The notes under the pieces: generated by a model | Database searches by the model: none | What the model was told of the DNA's origin: nothing | The model's input: only the letters and a program-made list of their open reading frames with translations | Program-made: the position numbers and the translations under genes | Shown: piece by piece, positions 57,301 through 64,000 of the stretch | Position numbering within the stretch: the stretch's first letter is position 1 | How the letters are laid out: every line of letters starts with the position of its first letter | Source of the DNA: Rhineura floridana | Lineage: Eukaryota; Chordata; Lepidosauria; Squamata; Rhineuridae | DNA: 64,000 bases | Assembly (NCBI RefSeq): GCF_030035675.1 | Contig: NC_084480.1 | Span: 132,692,738 to 132,756,737 of the forward strand | Direction: 5' to 3'

Positions 57301-60300
57301 CAGTGATGGGGGAACCTTTCACCCTGAGGGCCACAATTGCTTATGGGCAACCATCCAGGGGCTATGTGCCAGAAGTGGCCGGAGCCATAGGCACACTGGG
57401 TGGAGGAATGAATGTTATTTTTTACCTTTGTACATTATGATAGTTTCTATGCATACCCACATCCCCTCTCTATTCTCCATCCAGGGCTGGTGAAGGATAT
57501 GGCCTAGGGAGAGAGGTGGCAGCAGCCAAATAGAGGGGCCAGGAGGACTATAATTGACTCCCGGGCTTGAGGGTCCCCATCTCTGGATTAGATGCTCCAT
57601 TTGGTCCAGTCAAGGAAGGCACTTCTTAGGGCCTTCTGAGAAAACTGAAGAAGTCTTACTATATCTTGTCTGTTCCCATGTGACCGTTTTCCTATAGGCC
57701 CCATCAATCGGGAGATGCGTCACCTCATCAGCAGCCTCCAGAATCACAACCACCAGCTGAAAGGGGAAGTGTTGCGATATAAGCGGAAGCTGCGGGAGGC
57801 TCAGTCTGACTTGAGCAAGGTGAGAGAGGTGGAGAAAGTTTCAAGGAAGAAGGTGTGCTTTAGGTTGGGTTCAAAAATCTTTGTGTGTGTGTGTGAGAGA
57901 GGGGGTTAATACCACTTTTAAGATGGAGTTTGCCAGTTTCAGTTTTGATAAGCACACATTAAAAAATTATATAAATCTGTAACATGGGTAATTGGGGCAT
58001 CTTTTTGAATAGCTAAAAAGGTTTTTTAATTGATTCATCAATCCTGAATACTTTTTTAATACAGAGGCGAGATAAAATCTTGAAAAAATAATTGCACCCT
58101 AGATAGTGGGATAGAGTGAACGTATTGATAACGCTCTCAATAGCATGAGAGAATCAAAACAGCACCAGCCAAAAACTCATCCACATGGACCCTTCTAAAA
58201 ATACATTTGTGATCTGCACTCAGTCATTGCAGAAGGGCACCCCCACACACACACATTTTCAAAGCTGGGAGTGCTAGAGCAGTGGTGTCGGTGGCTGTCC
58301 TGTCAAGTCAAAAGGGCAAGGGAAGACCATAAAGAATCCTTGTAGAAAAGGGTGTAACTCAGTGGTGAAGCGACTGCCTTGCATTTAGAAGGTCTCAGAT
58401 TTGAACCCTGGCATCTCCAGGTTGAGTTGGGAAGGCCCCCTGTCTTGGAACTTGGAAAGTTGCTCCAAGTATGGACCATGTGGGCAGTACTGAGCTAAGT
58501 CGACCAATGTTCTGAGCAGGGCTGTGGAGTTGGAGTCGTGGAGCAATTTTGGGTGGAGTTGGAGTCAGTAGAAATGTACCGACTCCGACTCCTTCATAAA
58601 TGGCAAATGTATATTAACTAGTAATAACAAATTTACTGTAGTAAAATGGTAGCACAAGGCATTTCATCACCACCACGTGAATCCAGAGCTTGGAAAAGTT
58701 ACTTTTTTGAACTACAACTCCCATCAGCCCCAGGGATTGGGCTCATGGGAACTGTAGTTCAAAAAAGTAACTTGGTGGTGATGAAATGCCTTGTGCTACC
58801 ATTTTACTACAGTAAATTTGTTATTACTAGTTAATATACATTTGCCATTTATGAAGGAGTCGGAGTCGGACAGTAGAAAAATAGAGGAGTCGGAGTCGAA
58901 GGTCTGGCATAACGACTCCACAGCCCTGGTTCTGAGGATGGAGAAGGCAGCTTTCCATGTGTCTCTCTCTGTGTGTGTTCTGCTCCAGACCCGTTCCCGC
59001 AGTGGGAGTGCCCTCCTGCACTCCCAGTCCAGCATGGAGGAGACCAAGGAGGAGCCGCCGGAGATGAAACAGGAACCCGACGATCCTACTTCTCAGGCTG
59101 CCCCCTCCAAGGGTCCCCCCGAGGATGCTTCTGACAGCAAGGCAAAGCGGGACGAAGAGGAGAGGGAGCGAGAGCGGCGGGAGAAGGAGAGGGAGCGGGA
59201 GAAAGAGAAGGAGAAAGAGAAGGAGAGAGAACGGGAGAAGGAAAAAGAAAGGGAACGGGAGAAGCAGAAGCAGAAGGAATCGGAGAAGGAGAGGGAATCC
59301 ACCAAGGAGAAGGACAAAGGAAAGCATGACGATGGCAGGAAAAAGGAAGCTGAGCTGGTGAAGCAGTTGAAGGCTGATCTTAAGTAAGATGGGACACCAT
59401 TTCTTTTTCTTTCTGGGGATTTGTCCTTTGATGGTTGGACGAGCTGGTCTTTATTTTGGGGTTGCAAAGAGAGAGGGAGAAACACAGAAGGATTAAAGTT
59501 GGGCTAAATGCCAGCATTAGTGCTTGGGTAGAGTGGGAGGGAGTGTCGCATGGGGCCAAGCGAGATTACTTTTCCAGTTCAGGGACAAGAACCATCAATT
59601 ACTGAGTGATCATATCCACCTTAGGGTTGGCAGAAAGGTACATCCCACTGTTGGCTGTGCCAGCCTCGGTGGTGGCAGCCTCTCTTCCCTTGGACAGTGA
59701 GCCTCTGATTTCTTGAAAACCTCAGTGACTGAGACACGATTCTTGTGCACTTCCTCTGGAGGATTCAGTTGTGACTGTGGCAGGAGCCCAGATCAACCAG
59801 TGATCTGTTCCAATTCCGTGGTACAGAATATATTTGAAGTTTCCCTATTTTGTGACCACCACGCACACATACACAGGGTCCCATGATAAGACCCTGGCTG
59901 CTTTAGCCCTAACATGGTTGGAGGTGGGCACAATTCTTGATTTGAAGCAGACCGTATTCTGTTTGGCCACATTCACTAGTTTATCTTTCAATGTGTTCAG
60001 GAAGGCCCAGGAAAGCCAGAAGGAAATGAAGTTGTTGTTAGATATGTACCGCTCTGCCCCAAAGGAGCAGAGAGACAAAGTTCAACTGATGGCTGCTGAG
60101 AAGAAGGCCAAAGCGGAGGTAATCATGTCTGCCGTTGCACGGTGTGTTTATGACAGTGTTTCTATTCTGCCCTTCTATTCCACATGTATGGCCCTCAATG
60201 CCTTGTAAAGCAACATAGCGGCTTGGGAGAATGTAGAAATACCCTCCATAGGCTCTCTTAAAAGCAGGCCTGAGGAACTGAGTGCCCTCCTGATGTGGTT

Positions 60301-63300
60301 GGACTACAGTTCCCATCACCCCTGCCCATTGGCCACATAGGCTGGGGCTGATGGGAGTTGCAGTCTGGCAGCATCTGGAGGGCCACAAGTTCGTCACCTC
60401 CTGCTTTAAGGTCCACTGCTGCAAAACCCTCTTTTTTTTTTTTTTCCTGTGGAGGATGGCACTCTGCCTTAACTCTATATTACAAAACTGGAGAAAACAT
60501 AGTTTTCTATCAAATTTTCATTCCTTGAAAACCATGTGTTTAGAAAAGTTTAGTTTAGAAAGTTTCCTCCAGGAGGTTGTGAGCAAAGTTTAGTAGCTTT
60601 TTGAGCCTCTGCTTTTTTCAGAATTTCTTATTTGAAAACCCCGTCCCTGTTTCTTGACAATTCTGCTTGCTGCAGTTGGAGGAGCTGAGGCAAAGAGTGA
60701 AGGAACTGGAGGACAAGGAGAAAAAAGAGAGCAAAAAGATGGCGGACGAGGATGCCCTCCGGAAGATCCGGGCAGTGGAGGAACAGATAGAATACTTGCA
60801 GAAGAAACTCGCCATGGCTAAGCAGGTAAGGAGTGTTTGGGCAAAGGTTTCCTGGCCGAGGTGGTGGTGGGAACTGAGCTTCCAGTTGTTGTTTTTAAAA
60901 CCATCATCATTGTCCTTGTATATAGCAGGAAGCATCCCTCCTTTCTTTCAGGCATCTCTTGAAAAACTGGACTTTTTGGACAGGCCTTTCCAACATGAAT
61001 TTCTCCCTAACAAACGCAGTTTTTATTGATGTTTTTGTTATTGCTTTTAATTGTGTTTTTTATTGGTTTTTAAATGTTGTTGCGTCTTTGTATGTTGTAA
61101 GCTGCCATGATGTACTATGAAAAGTGCGGCTTATAAGTATGTAACTAAATAAATTCTATACAAAAAGGGAAAAACAAAGCAGTATTTTCCCCCAAATCGC
61201 ATTTCAAGCCAAAGAAAATAGTGAATATGGTCTTACATCCACGTTATGTTTGTCATTTTTTTTAAAAAAAGTGGGTTTGTACATACTCCTGTTACAGCGA
61301 TTGGTAAAGAACCTTTTATTCCCTTCCTTCCACAGTTGCCAATCTGGGTAGGCCACTTGTGCCAACATAGGCTGTCCTACGCTCCTCTTAGGATCCTTCT
61401 AGCTCCAGACAGGACTGCTTTCCAGGGATCCAAGGCAAATATTTATGAGGGAAGGAGAAAGAGCATCTTGCTCACATGCCCCTGCCCAGAGACCCGAAGT
61501 AGCTTGCTTTTGTCTGTCAAACCCCACTCATTCACGCATTTAGCATGAACCAAGTGACTAGGTGCGTGCGAGGTTGGAGTACCCTGAGAGTTTGGCACAA
61601 ATGCTCTCAAGACCCCAGCAGCCAAATATTAAGATGTTTATTAAGAATAAAAAAGAAAGGAAGAGGAGAAATGGAAGAGGCAGAATGATGCTTCAAGAAA
61701 ACAACAAAACTAATCTTTTAGTTCAAGTCTAGCTATCCTAATATTGCTACTAACAGTCTCCTGAAGCATAGATGGTCAGGTTTTGACTGACAGTTGGCTG
61801 CATCCAGCCAATCACAGGTCAGTCACAGCTGTCAGGTAGAGAGTTTGACACCTTTTGGAAGTTGGGAGATGGCTGTTGAGGTGTTAATTACCCCCAGATG
61901 TCTCATCTCTCTGCCAGAGACAGCCTATCCTGTCCTTTTGCATTCAGGGGGAGATGTGATCTCTCTGCTAAGGCAGAATGAAGAACAAGAAATGTTGGGC
62001 CTTCACTACAAACACCATAACCCAGACTCTACAAAACCATTCAGACAAATATGTTGAAATTGACATTTTAGCTGGAGTCAGGAGTATAGTTACCATTTCT
62101 ACATCTGTCCTCTCTACACACCTTATAGATAATTTAACTACATGAATGGATTTTGTGGGATTTCATGCCCTGTGATTTTTTTATATAATCGAAAATATGA
62201 TTCTGGTAATTTTTTTATCTTTCTATACCACATTTCCAACAGTGATAATGAGCTATATATGTTTCAGTTTATGAGGGGCCATTGGTGTCATGTTTTCTAG
62301 TAATTCTCTTTTAGATTTATTACTGTTAATGTTTTCCTGATTTTATTGCTGATGCGGCTCCAAATTCTGTCTTGTATATTAATCACCAGATCTTTCTCCC
62401 ATTTTTAAAATGTTTTCTTTCTTTTCATAAATTTCACAGAGTAGCATTGGATGGTATTACTACCGTACAATGAGTATTCCCAAAATCTAGTTTCTTTTAA
62501 CTGAATAAATGAGAGGATGAGATCTTAGGTTGGTGATATTTTTCTGTCCTAATGTCTTAACACAAGCCCCATCAGGTGGTGTCTGCCTTGTTTCTGAACA
62601 GCCAGTCAGATGTCATTGACATACCATGTGGCTAGGATGTAGTCCTATAATCTAAATTGTATATAATCTGCCACAAACTGAAGAGTCCAAGGTGCACCAG
62701 GTTGGGATGTATGTGTGTGTGTAATTCACTTAATTGGTTTGGCAAATCATTACCTAGATACCCCAAGAAAAACATTACACATATGCTGTAGGGCAAGGAT
62801 GGGGAAATTGCGACCCTCCAGATGATATTGATGCTGCCATCAGCCCCAGTCAGTGTGGCCAATGGTCAGGAATGATGGGAGGGCTGCAATTTCCCCAGCC
62901 TTGCTGTAGGAAAAAAACCAAGAGGTACCGCCTGGGGAAAATATATAATTTTAGTAAAAGGGGCTCCACCCCTGCTCGCTTTGCTTACCAACCCCATCTA
63001 TCCCCACCAACATCCCCTTGCCACTTGCCCCCTCCCTTTGCAGGTGGCCCCTTCCCTTACACCTGCCTCCTTCCATTTCTGCCTCCCCTACTGCTCCAGT
63101 AGCTCTCAGAAGTCTGTGATCACATTGTAGTTTGCAGCTCCATCTGTTGGCAGCCAAGCAAATTGTTGTGTGATGACATCCTTAGGCAAATATATTATAG
63201 TAGAATTAGTTAATTCCTGAGCATGAATATTTGACTTGTATCTGAATGTCTTCTGTGCTACTACTGTGGCATCCCTTTCACAGGTTTAATCCCCCATGGA

Positions 63301-63913
63301 CACTTCTCAGGCAGCCTTGAATTCATTGTCTTTAAAAAATAGGCAGTGCAAACGCAAGGGGCTCCGTGGGACAATAGAGGAAAGGTTGAGATCACAGTAT
63401 TTCCCAATTGATTACCCTGCAATCATTACAGGAAGAGGAGGCGCTGCTCTGCGAAATGGACGTGACAGGCCAGGCCTTCGAGGACATGCAAGAGCAAAAC
63501 ATTCGCCTGATGCAGCAGCTGAGGGAGAAGGATGACGCCAACTTCAAACTCATGTCAGAACGCATCAAATCCAACCAGATCCACAAGCTGCTAAAGGAAG
63601 AGAAGGAAGAGCTGGCAGACCAGGTTCTTACCCTGAAGACACAGGCAAGTGGGGAAAGGGCATGTGGGGCCGACAGCCAAAGTACAGTGTGTGTTACATG
63701 GGGGTTCTGAAAACCTCACCTTTAAGCAGGGATGGGGAACCTCAGGCATCGCCTCTTTATTTTTTTATTTATTTTTGCCTCTTGAAGGTGGATGCCCAAT
63801 TACAAGTTGTACGTAAGCTAGAGGAGAAAGAGCATCTACTGCAGAGCAACATTGGCACAGGAGAAAAGGAGCTGGGTCTGCGAACCCAGGCCCTGGAGAT
63901 GAACAAACGGAAG
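42170..63913 (+). CDS. RNF20: RNF20 (BRE1A) E3 ubiquitin ligase, residues 1-844, 3' part outside window
   Basis: Sixteen coding exons (42212-42340, 43168-43335, 43576-43723, 44454-44636, 45938-46056, 49084-49230, 51471-51548, 51664-51783, 54405-54584, 56445-56580, 57698-57819, 58989-59383, 60001-60118, 60676-60825, 63432-63644, 63788-63913) join in frame to 2532 nt, 844 codons. RNF20 with RNF40 monoubiquitinates histone H2B (K120 in human) in the nucleus, a mark of active transcription that promotes H3K4 and H3K79 methylation. The protein is almost all coiled coil up to here, with an acidic '[12 protein letters not shown]' and a long E/R/K tract. The choice of RNF20 over RNF40 rests on near-identity with human RNF20 as recalled ('[10 protein letters not shown]', '[18 protein letters not shown]'). 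Human is 975 residues, so about 130 remain, including the RING finger. Confidence 0.97.
42525..42654. repeat. Palindromic hAT-type MITE in intron 2
   Basis: Carries 'gatggactacaactcccacc' mirrored by 'gatgggagttggagtccaac'. Confidence 0.75.
42672..42881. repeat. Second palindromic MITE family in intron 2
   Basis: About 210 bp with ends 'gggcagatccacaccataca' and the complement 'tgtatggtgttgatctgccc'. Arms extend well inwards. Confidence 0.8.
43168..43335 (+). CDS. RNF20: RNF20 exon, residues 44-99
   Basis: Encodes [20 protein letters not shown]... to NRYWSQ between 'atttcag' and donor 'gtctgc'. Coiled coil. Phase 0 to 0. Confidence 0.97.
43576..43723 (+). CDS. RNF20: RNF20 exon, residues 100-149
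   Basis: [18 protein letters not shown]... through the acidic [12 protein letters not shown] to ERERG. The Gly codon is split (phase 1 donor 'gtgagg'). Confidence 0.97.
43724..44453 (+). other. RNF20: RNF20 intron 4
   Basis: A 730-bp intron. Parts near 43911-44110 form open frames on both strands but match nothing known. Confidence 0.6.
44454..44636 (+). CDS. RNF20: RNF20 exon, residues 149-210
   Basis: [20 protein letters not shown]... to QKLNSGG, between 'tttcctag' and donor 'gtatgg'. Phase 1 to 1. Confidence 0.97.
45246..45384. repeat. Palindromic hAT-type MITE in intron 5
   Basis: 'gctgaactacatctcccatc' mirrored by 'gggagatgaagttcagcaac', then 'atttggagggccaatggttc'. Confidence 0.75.
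45938..46056 (+). CDS. RNF20: RNF20 exon, residues 210-249
   Basis: [20 protein letters not shown]... to HRIMSQE, acceptor 'ttctttcag', donor 'gtaaga'. Phase 1 to 0. Confidence 0.97.
46296..46486 (+). repeat. tRNA-derived SINE, nearly complete
   Basis: Head with 'gcatctgctttgcatgcaaa' and B-box-like 'ggttcaatcccc', body 'gacaatactgagctagatgg', tail 'agtataaggcagcttccta'. Confidence 0.88.
47173..47519. repeat. hAT-like non-autonomous element
   Basis: Left 'ctggggtcgggaacctg', right 'aggttccccatcactgctg' (inverted). The inside resembles 20832-21219 ('caatcagctgattg'). Confidence 0.65.
47577..48155. repeat. Unclassified 0.6-kb repeat, copy B
   Basis: Starts 'gtagagatgtaaaatttctg' and ends 'gggccttcacatgtcta'. 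Closely similar to 18922-19612 over most of its length. Ends loosely inverted. Confidence 0.6.
48727..48915 (-). repeat. LINE 3' tail, reverse orientation
   Basis: 'tttatttattaaatttatat' then 'cccgcctttcctcctagtag ... gcccagggcggcaaacaaa', the reversed end of a CR1/L2-type LINE. Confidence 0.75.
49084..49230 (+). CDS. RNF20: RNF20 exon, residues 250-298
   Basis: [20 protein letters not shown]... to HLADVLER, acceptor 'tttgctgcag', donor 'gtaagt'. Phase 0. Includes the conserved '[18 protein letters not shown]'. Confidence 0.97.
49290..49471 (+). repeat. tRNA-derived SINE in intron 7
   Basis: 'accatagctcagcggtagag', body 'gcctgaaaccctggagagcc', tail 'cggcttcctatgttcctgt'. It lacks part of the box-B region. 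Confidence 0.85.
50161..50513. repeat. Probable non-autonomous DNA transposon in intron 7
   Basis: Left end 'gactgtgttcagaccacaca', right end 'gtgttgtctgaatgtggcc', roughly inverted. The internal 'tgtggtttgttt' motif is shared with 37385-37495. Confidence 0.45.
50939..51052. repeat. Decayed palindromic MITE
   Basis: 'gtatccagtgcttggcctgc ... gagtctactctgagtaaagc' resembles the 33250 family. Confidence 0.5.
51115..51400 (+). repeat. LINE 3' end in intron 7
   Basis: 'ggcgccttttgaagactttc' and 'caacaagccttttaagttga', then 'gccgccctgggctcctgctg', 'gggcgggatagaaattgaat' and (AAAT)n. Confidence 0.75.
51471..51548 (+). CDS. RNF20: RNF20 exon, residues 299-324
   Basis: [20 protein letters not shown]... 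to NSRK, acceptor 'ctctttgcag', donor 'gtaaac'. This segment separates RNF20 from RNF40. Confidence 0.97.
51664..51783 (+). CDS. RNF20: RNF20 exon, residues 325-364
   Basis: [20 protein letters not shown]... to TTQNDKLK, acceptor 'tcttggatag', donor 'gtgtga' (weak). The intron before it is only 115 bp. Confidence 0.96.
51895..52001. repeat. Small inverted-repeat element, end of the 18922 family
   Basis: 'agggatttgaaggcctgggg' and the inverted 'ccccaaggccgtcacatctc' enclose about 70 bp of A/G-rich DNA. The ends resemble those of the 18922/47577 repeats. Confidence 0.45.
52003..52195 (-). repeat. RTE/BovB-like LINE 3' end, reverse orientation
   Basis: Plus strand reads 'gttatgtgccttcaagtcaa', 'ttatggcgaccctatgaatc', then reversed C-terminal coding to 'ctgtttttcccagcatctag'. 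Confidence 0.8.
52555..52682. repeat. Palindromic hAT-type MITE in intron 9
   Basis: 'tgttgttggactacaattac' mirrored by 'gatgtggggtccaacagcat'. Confidence 0.7.
52683..54404 (+). other. RNF20: RNF20 intron 9, remaining part
   Basis: Contains reversed LINE tails near 53107-53160 and 54080-54215 (weak). 'aaccagatcc' occurs three times in tandem near 53260-53288 and (ATC)n lies near 54061-54078. No other feature. Confidence 0.5.
54405..54584 (+). CDS. RNF20: RNF20 exon, residues 365-424
   Basis: [20 protein letters not shown]... to HQRQVELIE, acceptor 'caaccag', donor 'gtaact'. Phase 0. Confidence 0.97.
54640..54925 (-). repeat. CR1/L2-type LINE 3' end, reverse orientation
   Basis: A/T-rich tail side on the left, then 'aatgcctgggcaaactggaa' and 'ttcctcctgaaagtccgtag', which read as LINE C-terminus on the minus strand. 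Confidence 0.55.
54947..55056. repeat. Palindromic hAT-type MITE
   Basis: 'gcagcctttgccaaccaggt' and its counterpart 'atcttggcaaaggcagcctt' define inverted ends. Confidence 0.75.
55340..55580. repeat. hAT-like non-autonomous element fragment
   Basis: 'gcagtagtggggaacctcgt' at the left and 'gatgtcataatgacatccgg' inside, shared with 20832-21219. Right end unclear. Confidence 0.5.
55581..56444 (+). other. RNF20: RNF20 intron 10, remaining part
   Basis: Frames of about 100 codons on both strands match nothing. No repeat identified. Confidence 0.4.
56445..56580 (+). CDS. RNF20: RNF20 exon, residues 425-470
   Basis: [20 protein letters not shown]... to LAANEQAG (split Gly), acceptor 'tttaccag', donor 'gtgact'. 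Phase 0 to 1. Confidence 0.97.
57130..57262. repeat. Half copy of the hAT-type MITE
   Basis: Right arm 'gggagttggagtccaacaac' is clear; the left arm is degraded. Confidence 0.55.
57301..57585. mobile_element. hAT-like non-autonomous element in intron 11
   Basis: Ends 'cagtgatgggggaaccttt' and 'gggtccccatctctg' (inverted). Flanks 'aactagat' (57293-57300) and 'gattagat' (57586-57593) agree at 6 of 8 bases, a decayed duplication. Confidence 0.65.
57698..57819 (+). CDS. RNF20: RNF20 exon, residues 470-510
   Basis: [20 protein letters not shown]... to QSDLSK, acceptor 'tcctatag', donor 'gtgaga'. Phase 1 to 0. Highly conserved in BRE1 proteins. Confidence 0.97.
58345..58516 (+). repeat. tRNA-derived SINE in intron 12, split by a hAT insertion
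   Basis: 'gtgtaactcagtggtgaagc', 'tttgaaccctgg' and 'gtactgagctaagtcgacca'. The family tail resumes after the hAT element at 58929-58962 ('gaaggcagctttccatgtgt'). Confidence 0.8.
58517..58928. mobile_element. hAT element forming a long perfect hairpin
   Basis: Ends 'cagggctgtggagttggagt' and 'cgactccacagccctg'. Perfect 8-bp duplications 'gttctgag' lie at 58509-58516 and 58929-58936. Inside, 58579-58674 and 58774-58869 are perfect 96-bp inverted repeats. The loop contains a copy of the other palindromic MITE ('cttggaaaagttactttttt', from about 58685). It lies inside the tRNA SINE and ends 60 bp before RNF20 exon 58989. Confidence 0.93.
58989..59383 (+). CDS. RNF20: RNF20 exon, residues 511-642, E/R/K-rich
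   Basis: [20 protein letters not shown]... The first half has Ser/Pro/acidic residues ('[20 protein letters not shown]'); the second half (59140-59330) is an almost unbroken Glu/Arg/Lys tract, likely one long charged helix, coded by nearly pure purines. It ends at KADLK with split Lys (phase 2 donor 'gtaaga'). The largest exon seen. Confidence 0.97.
60001..60118 (+). CDS. RNF20: RNF20 exon, residues 642-681
   Basis: [20 protein letters not shown]... to KKAKAE, acceptor 'gtgttcag', donor 'gtaatc'. Phase 2 to 0. Confidence 0.97.
60273..60397. repeat. Palindromic hAT-type MITE in intron 14
   Basis: 'ggttggactacagttcccat' mirrored by 'gatgggagttgcagtctggc', then 'catctggagggccacaagtt'. Confidence 0.78.
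60676..60825 (+). CDS. RNF20: RNF20 exon, residues 682-731
   Basis: [20 protein letters not shown]... to KKLAMAKQ, acceptor 'ttgctgcag', donor 'gtaagg'. Phase 0. Confidence 0.97.
60955..61160 (+). repeat. LINE 3' end in intron 15
   Basis: 'ttggacaggcctttccaaca', AT-rich UTR, then 'gtaagctgccatgatgtact ... gcggcttataagtatgtaac' and AAATAAAT. Confidence 0.6.
62804..62900. repeat. Palindromic MITE copy in intron 15
   Basis: 'gatggggaaattgcgaccct' mirrored by 'gggctgcaatttccccagcc', with 'catcagccccagtcagtgtg' inside. Confidence 0.7.
63432..63644 (+). CDS. RNF20: RNF20 exon, residues 732-802, GC donor
   Basis: [20 protein letters not shown]... to VLTLKTQ, acceptor 'catcattacag'-type. The exon ends CAG followed by 'gcaagt', a GC donor in otherwise ideal context. 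Phase 0. Confidence 0.97.
63788..63913 (+). CDS. RNF20: RNF20 exon, residues 803-844
   Basis: [20 protein letters not shown]... to ALEMNKRK, acceptor 'cctcttgaag', donor 'gtaagc'. The last exon in the window. The intron before it is 143 bp. Confidence 0.97.
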
Positions 63914-64000
63914 GTAAGCTTGAAAGACCACCTTTCCTGGTATCGTCCTGTAAGGTCACTTAGATCATCTGGGCACGTTACTCGCAGCACCACTCCTTGG

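Larger units (their letters stand above)
60826..63431 (+). other. RNF20: RNF20 intron 15
   Basis: About 2.6 kb. It contains a LINE tail (60955-61160) and a MITE (62804-62900). The AT-rich stretch 61160-62800 holds no gene; 62070-62560 may be old LINE DNA but I cannot classify it. Confidence 0.55.

Noticed and set aside
58827-59485. Leucine/serine-rich minus-strand frames
   Set aside because: Antisense images of the purine-rich E/R/K exon of RNF20.
42170-63913. Assignment to RNF40 rather than RNF20
   Set aside because: The segments '[18 protein letters not shown]' and '[14 protein letters not shown]' follow RNF20; RNF40 differs strongly there.

Overview
The window is vertebrate nuclear DNA from a squamate reptile, most likely a lizard. 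The evidence is multi-exon genes with GT-AG introns, Sauria-type SINEs including a 5S-rRNA-headed form, lizard-type tRNA SINEs, L2/CR1-clade and BovB/RTE-like LINEs, an L1-type element and many hAT MITEs with 8-bp target duplications. I cannot name the species.

Layout. 1-20.8 kb: no host gene recognised; repeats include an L2 LINE with a nearly open reverse transcriptase (5.2-7.05 kb) and an ORF1-only, HAL1-like L1 derivative with intact target duplications (10.99-12.91 kb). 21.4-22.7 kb: the single coding exon of PGAP4 (TMEM246) on the minus strand; its probable noncoding first exon and CpG-rich promoter lie at 26.2-26.6 kb. 27-34 kb: LINE and SINE fragments. 33.9-35.3 kb: an unusual cluster in which the end of an EPHX1-like reading frame (minus) and an apparently intronless NUP153 5' copy (plus, 207-codon open frame) flank a GC-rich block with a 100-bp hairpin. 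35.4-38.7 kb: a Tc1-like transposon with a nested RTE insertion, then an L2 LINE. 39.8-40.3 kb: probable RNF20 promoter. 42.2-63.9 kb: RNF20 on the plus strand, sixteen coding exons covering residues 1-844; the RING-bearing end lies beyond the window.

How the genes work. PGAP4 is a Golgi GalNAc transferase that modifies GPI anchors. RNF20 (BRE1A) is the E3 ligase that works with RNF40 to monoubiquitinate histone H2B. They are not functionally linked, but their divergent adjacency matches the human 9q31 order ALDOB-PGAP4-RNF20-GRIN3A (recalled knowledge), which supports both calls. No ALDOB exon was found. The most novel locus is the NUP153/EPHX1-like cluster.
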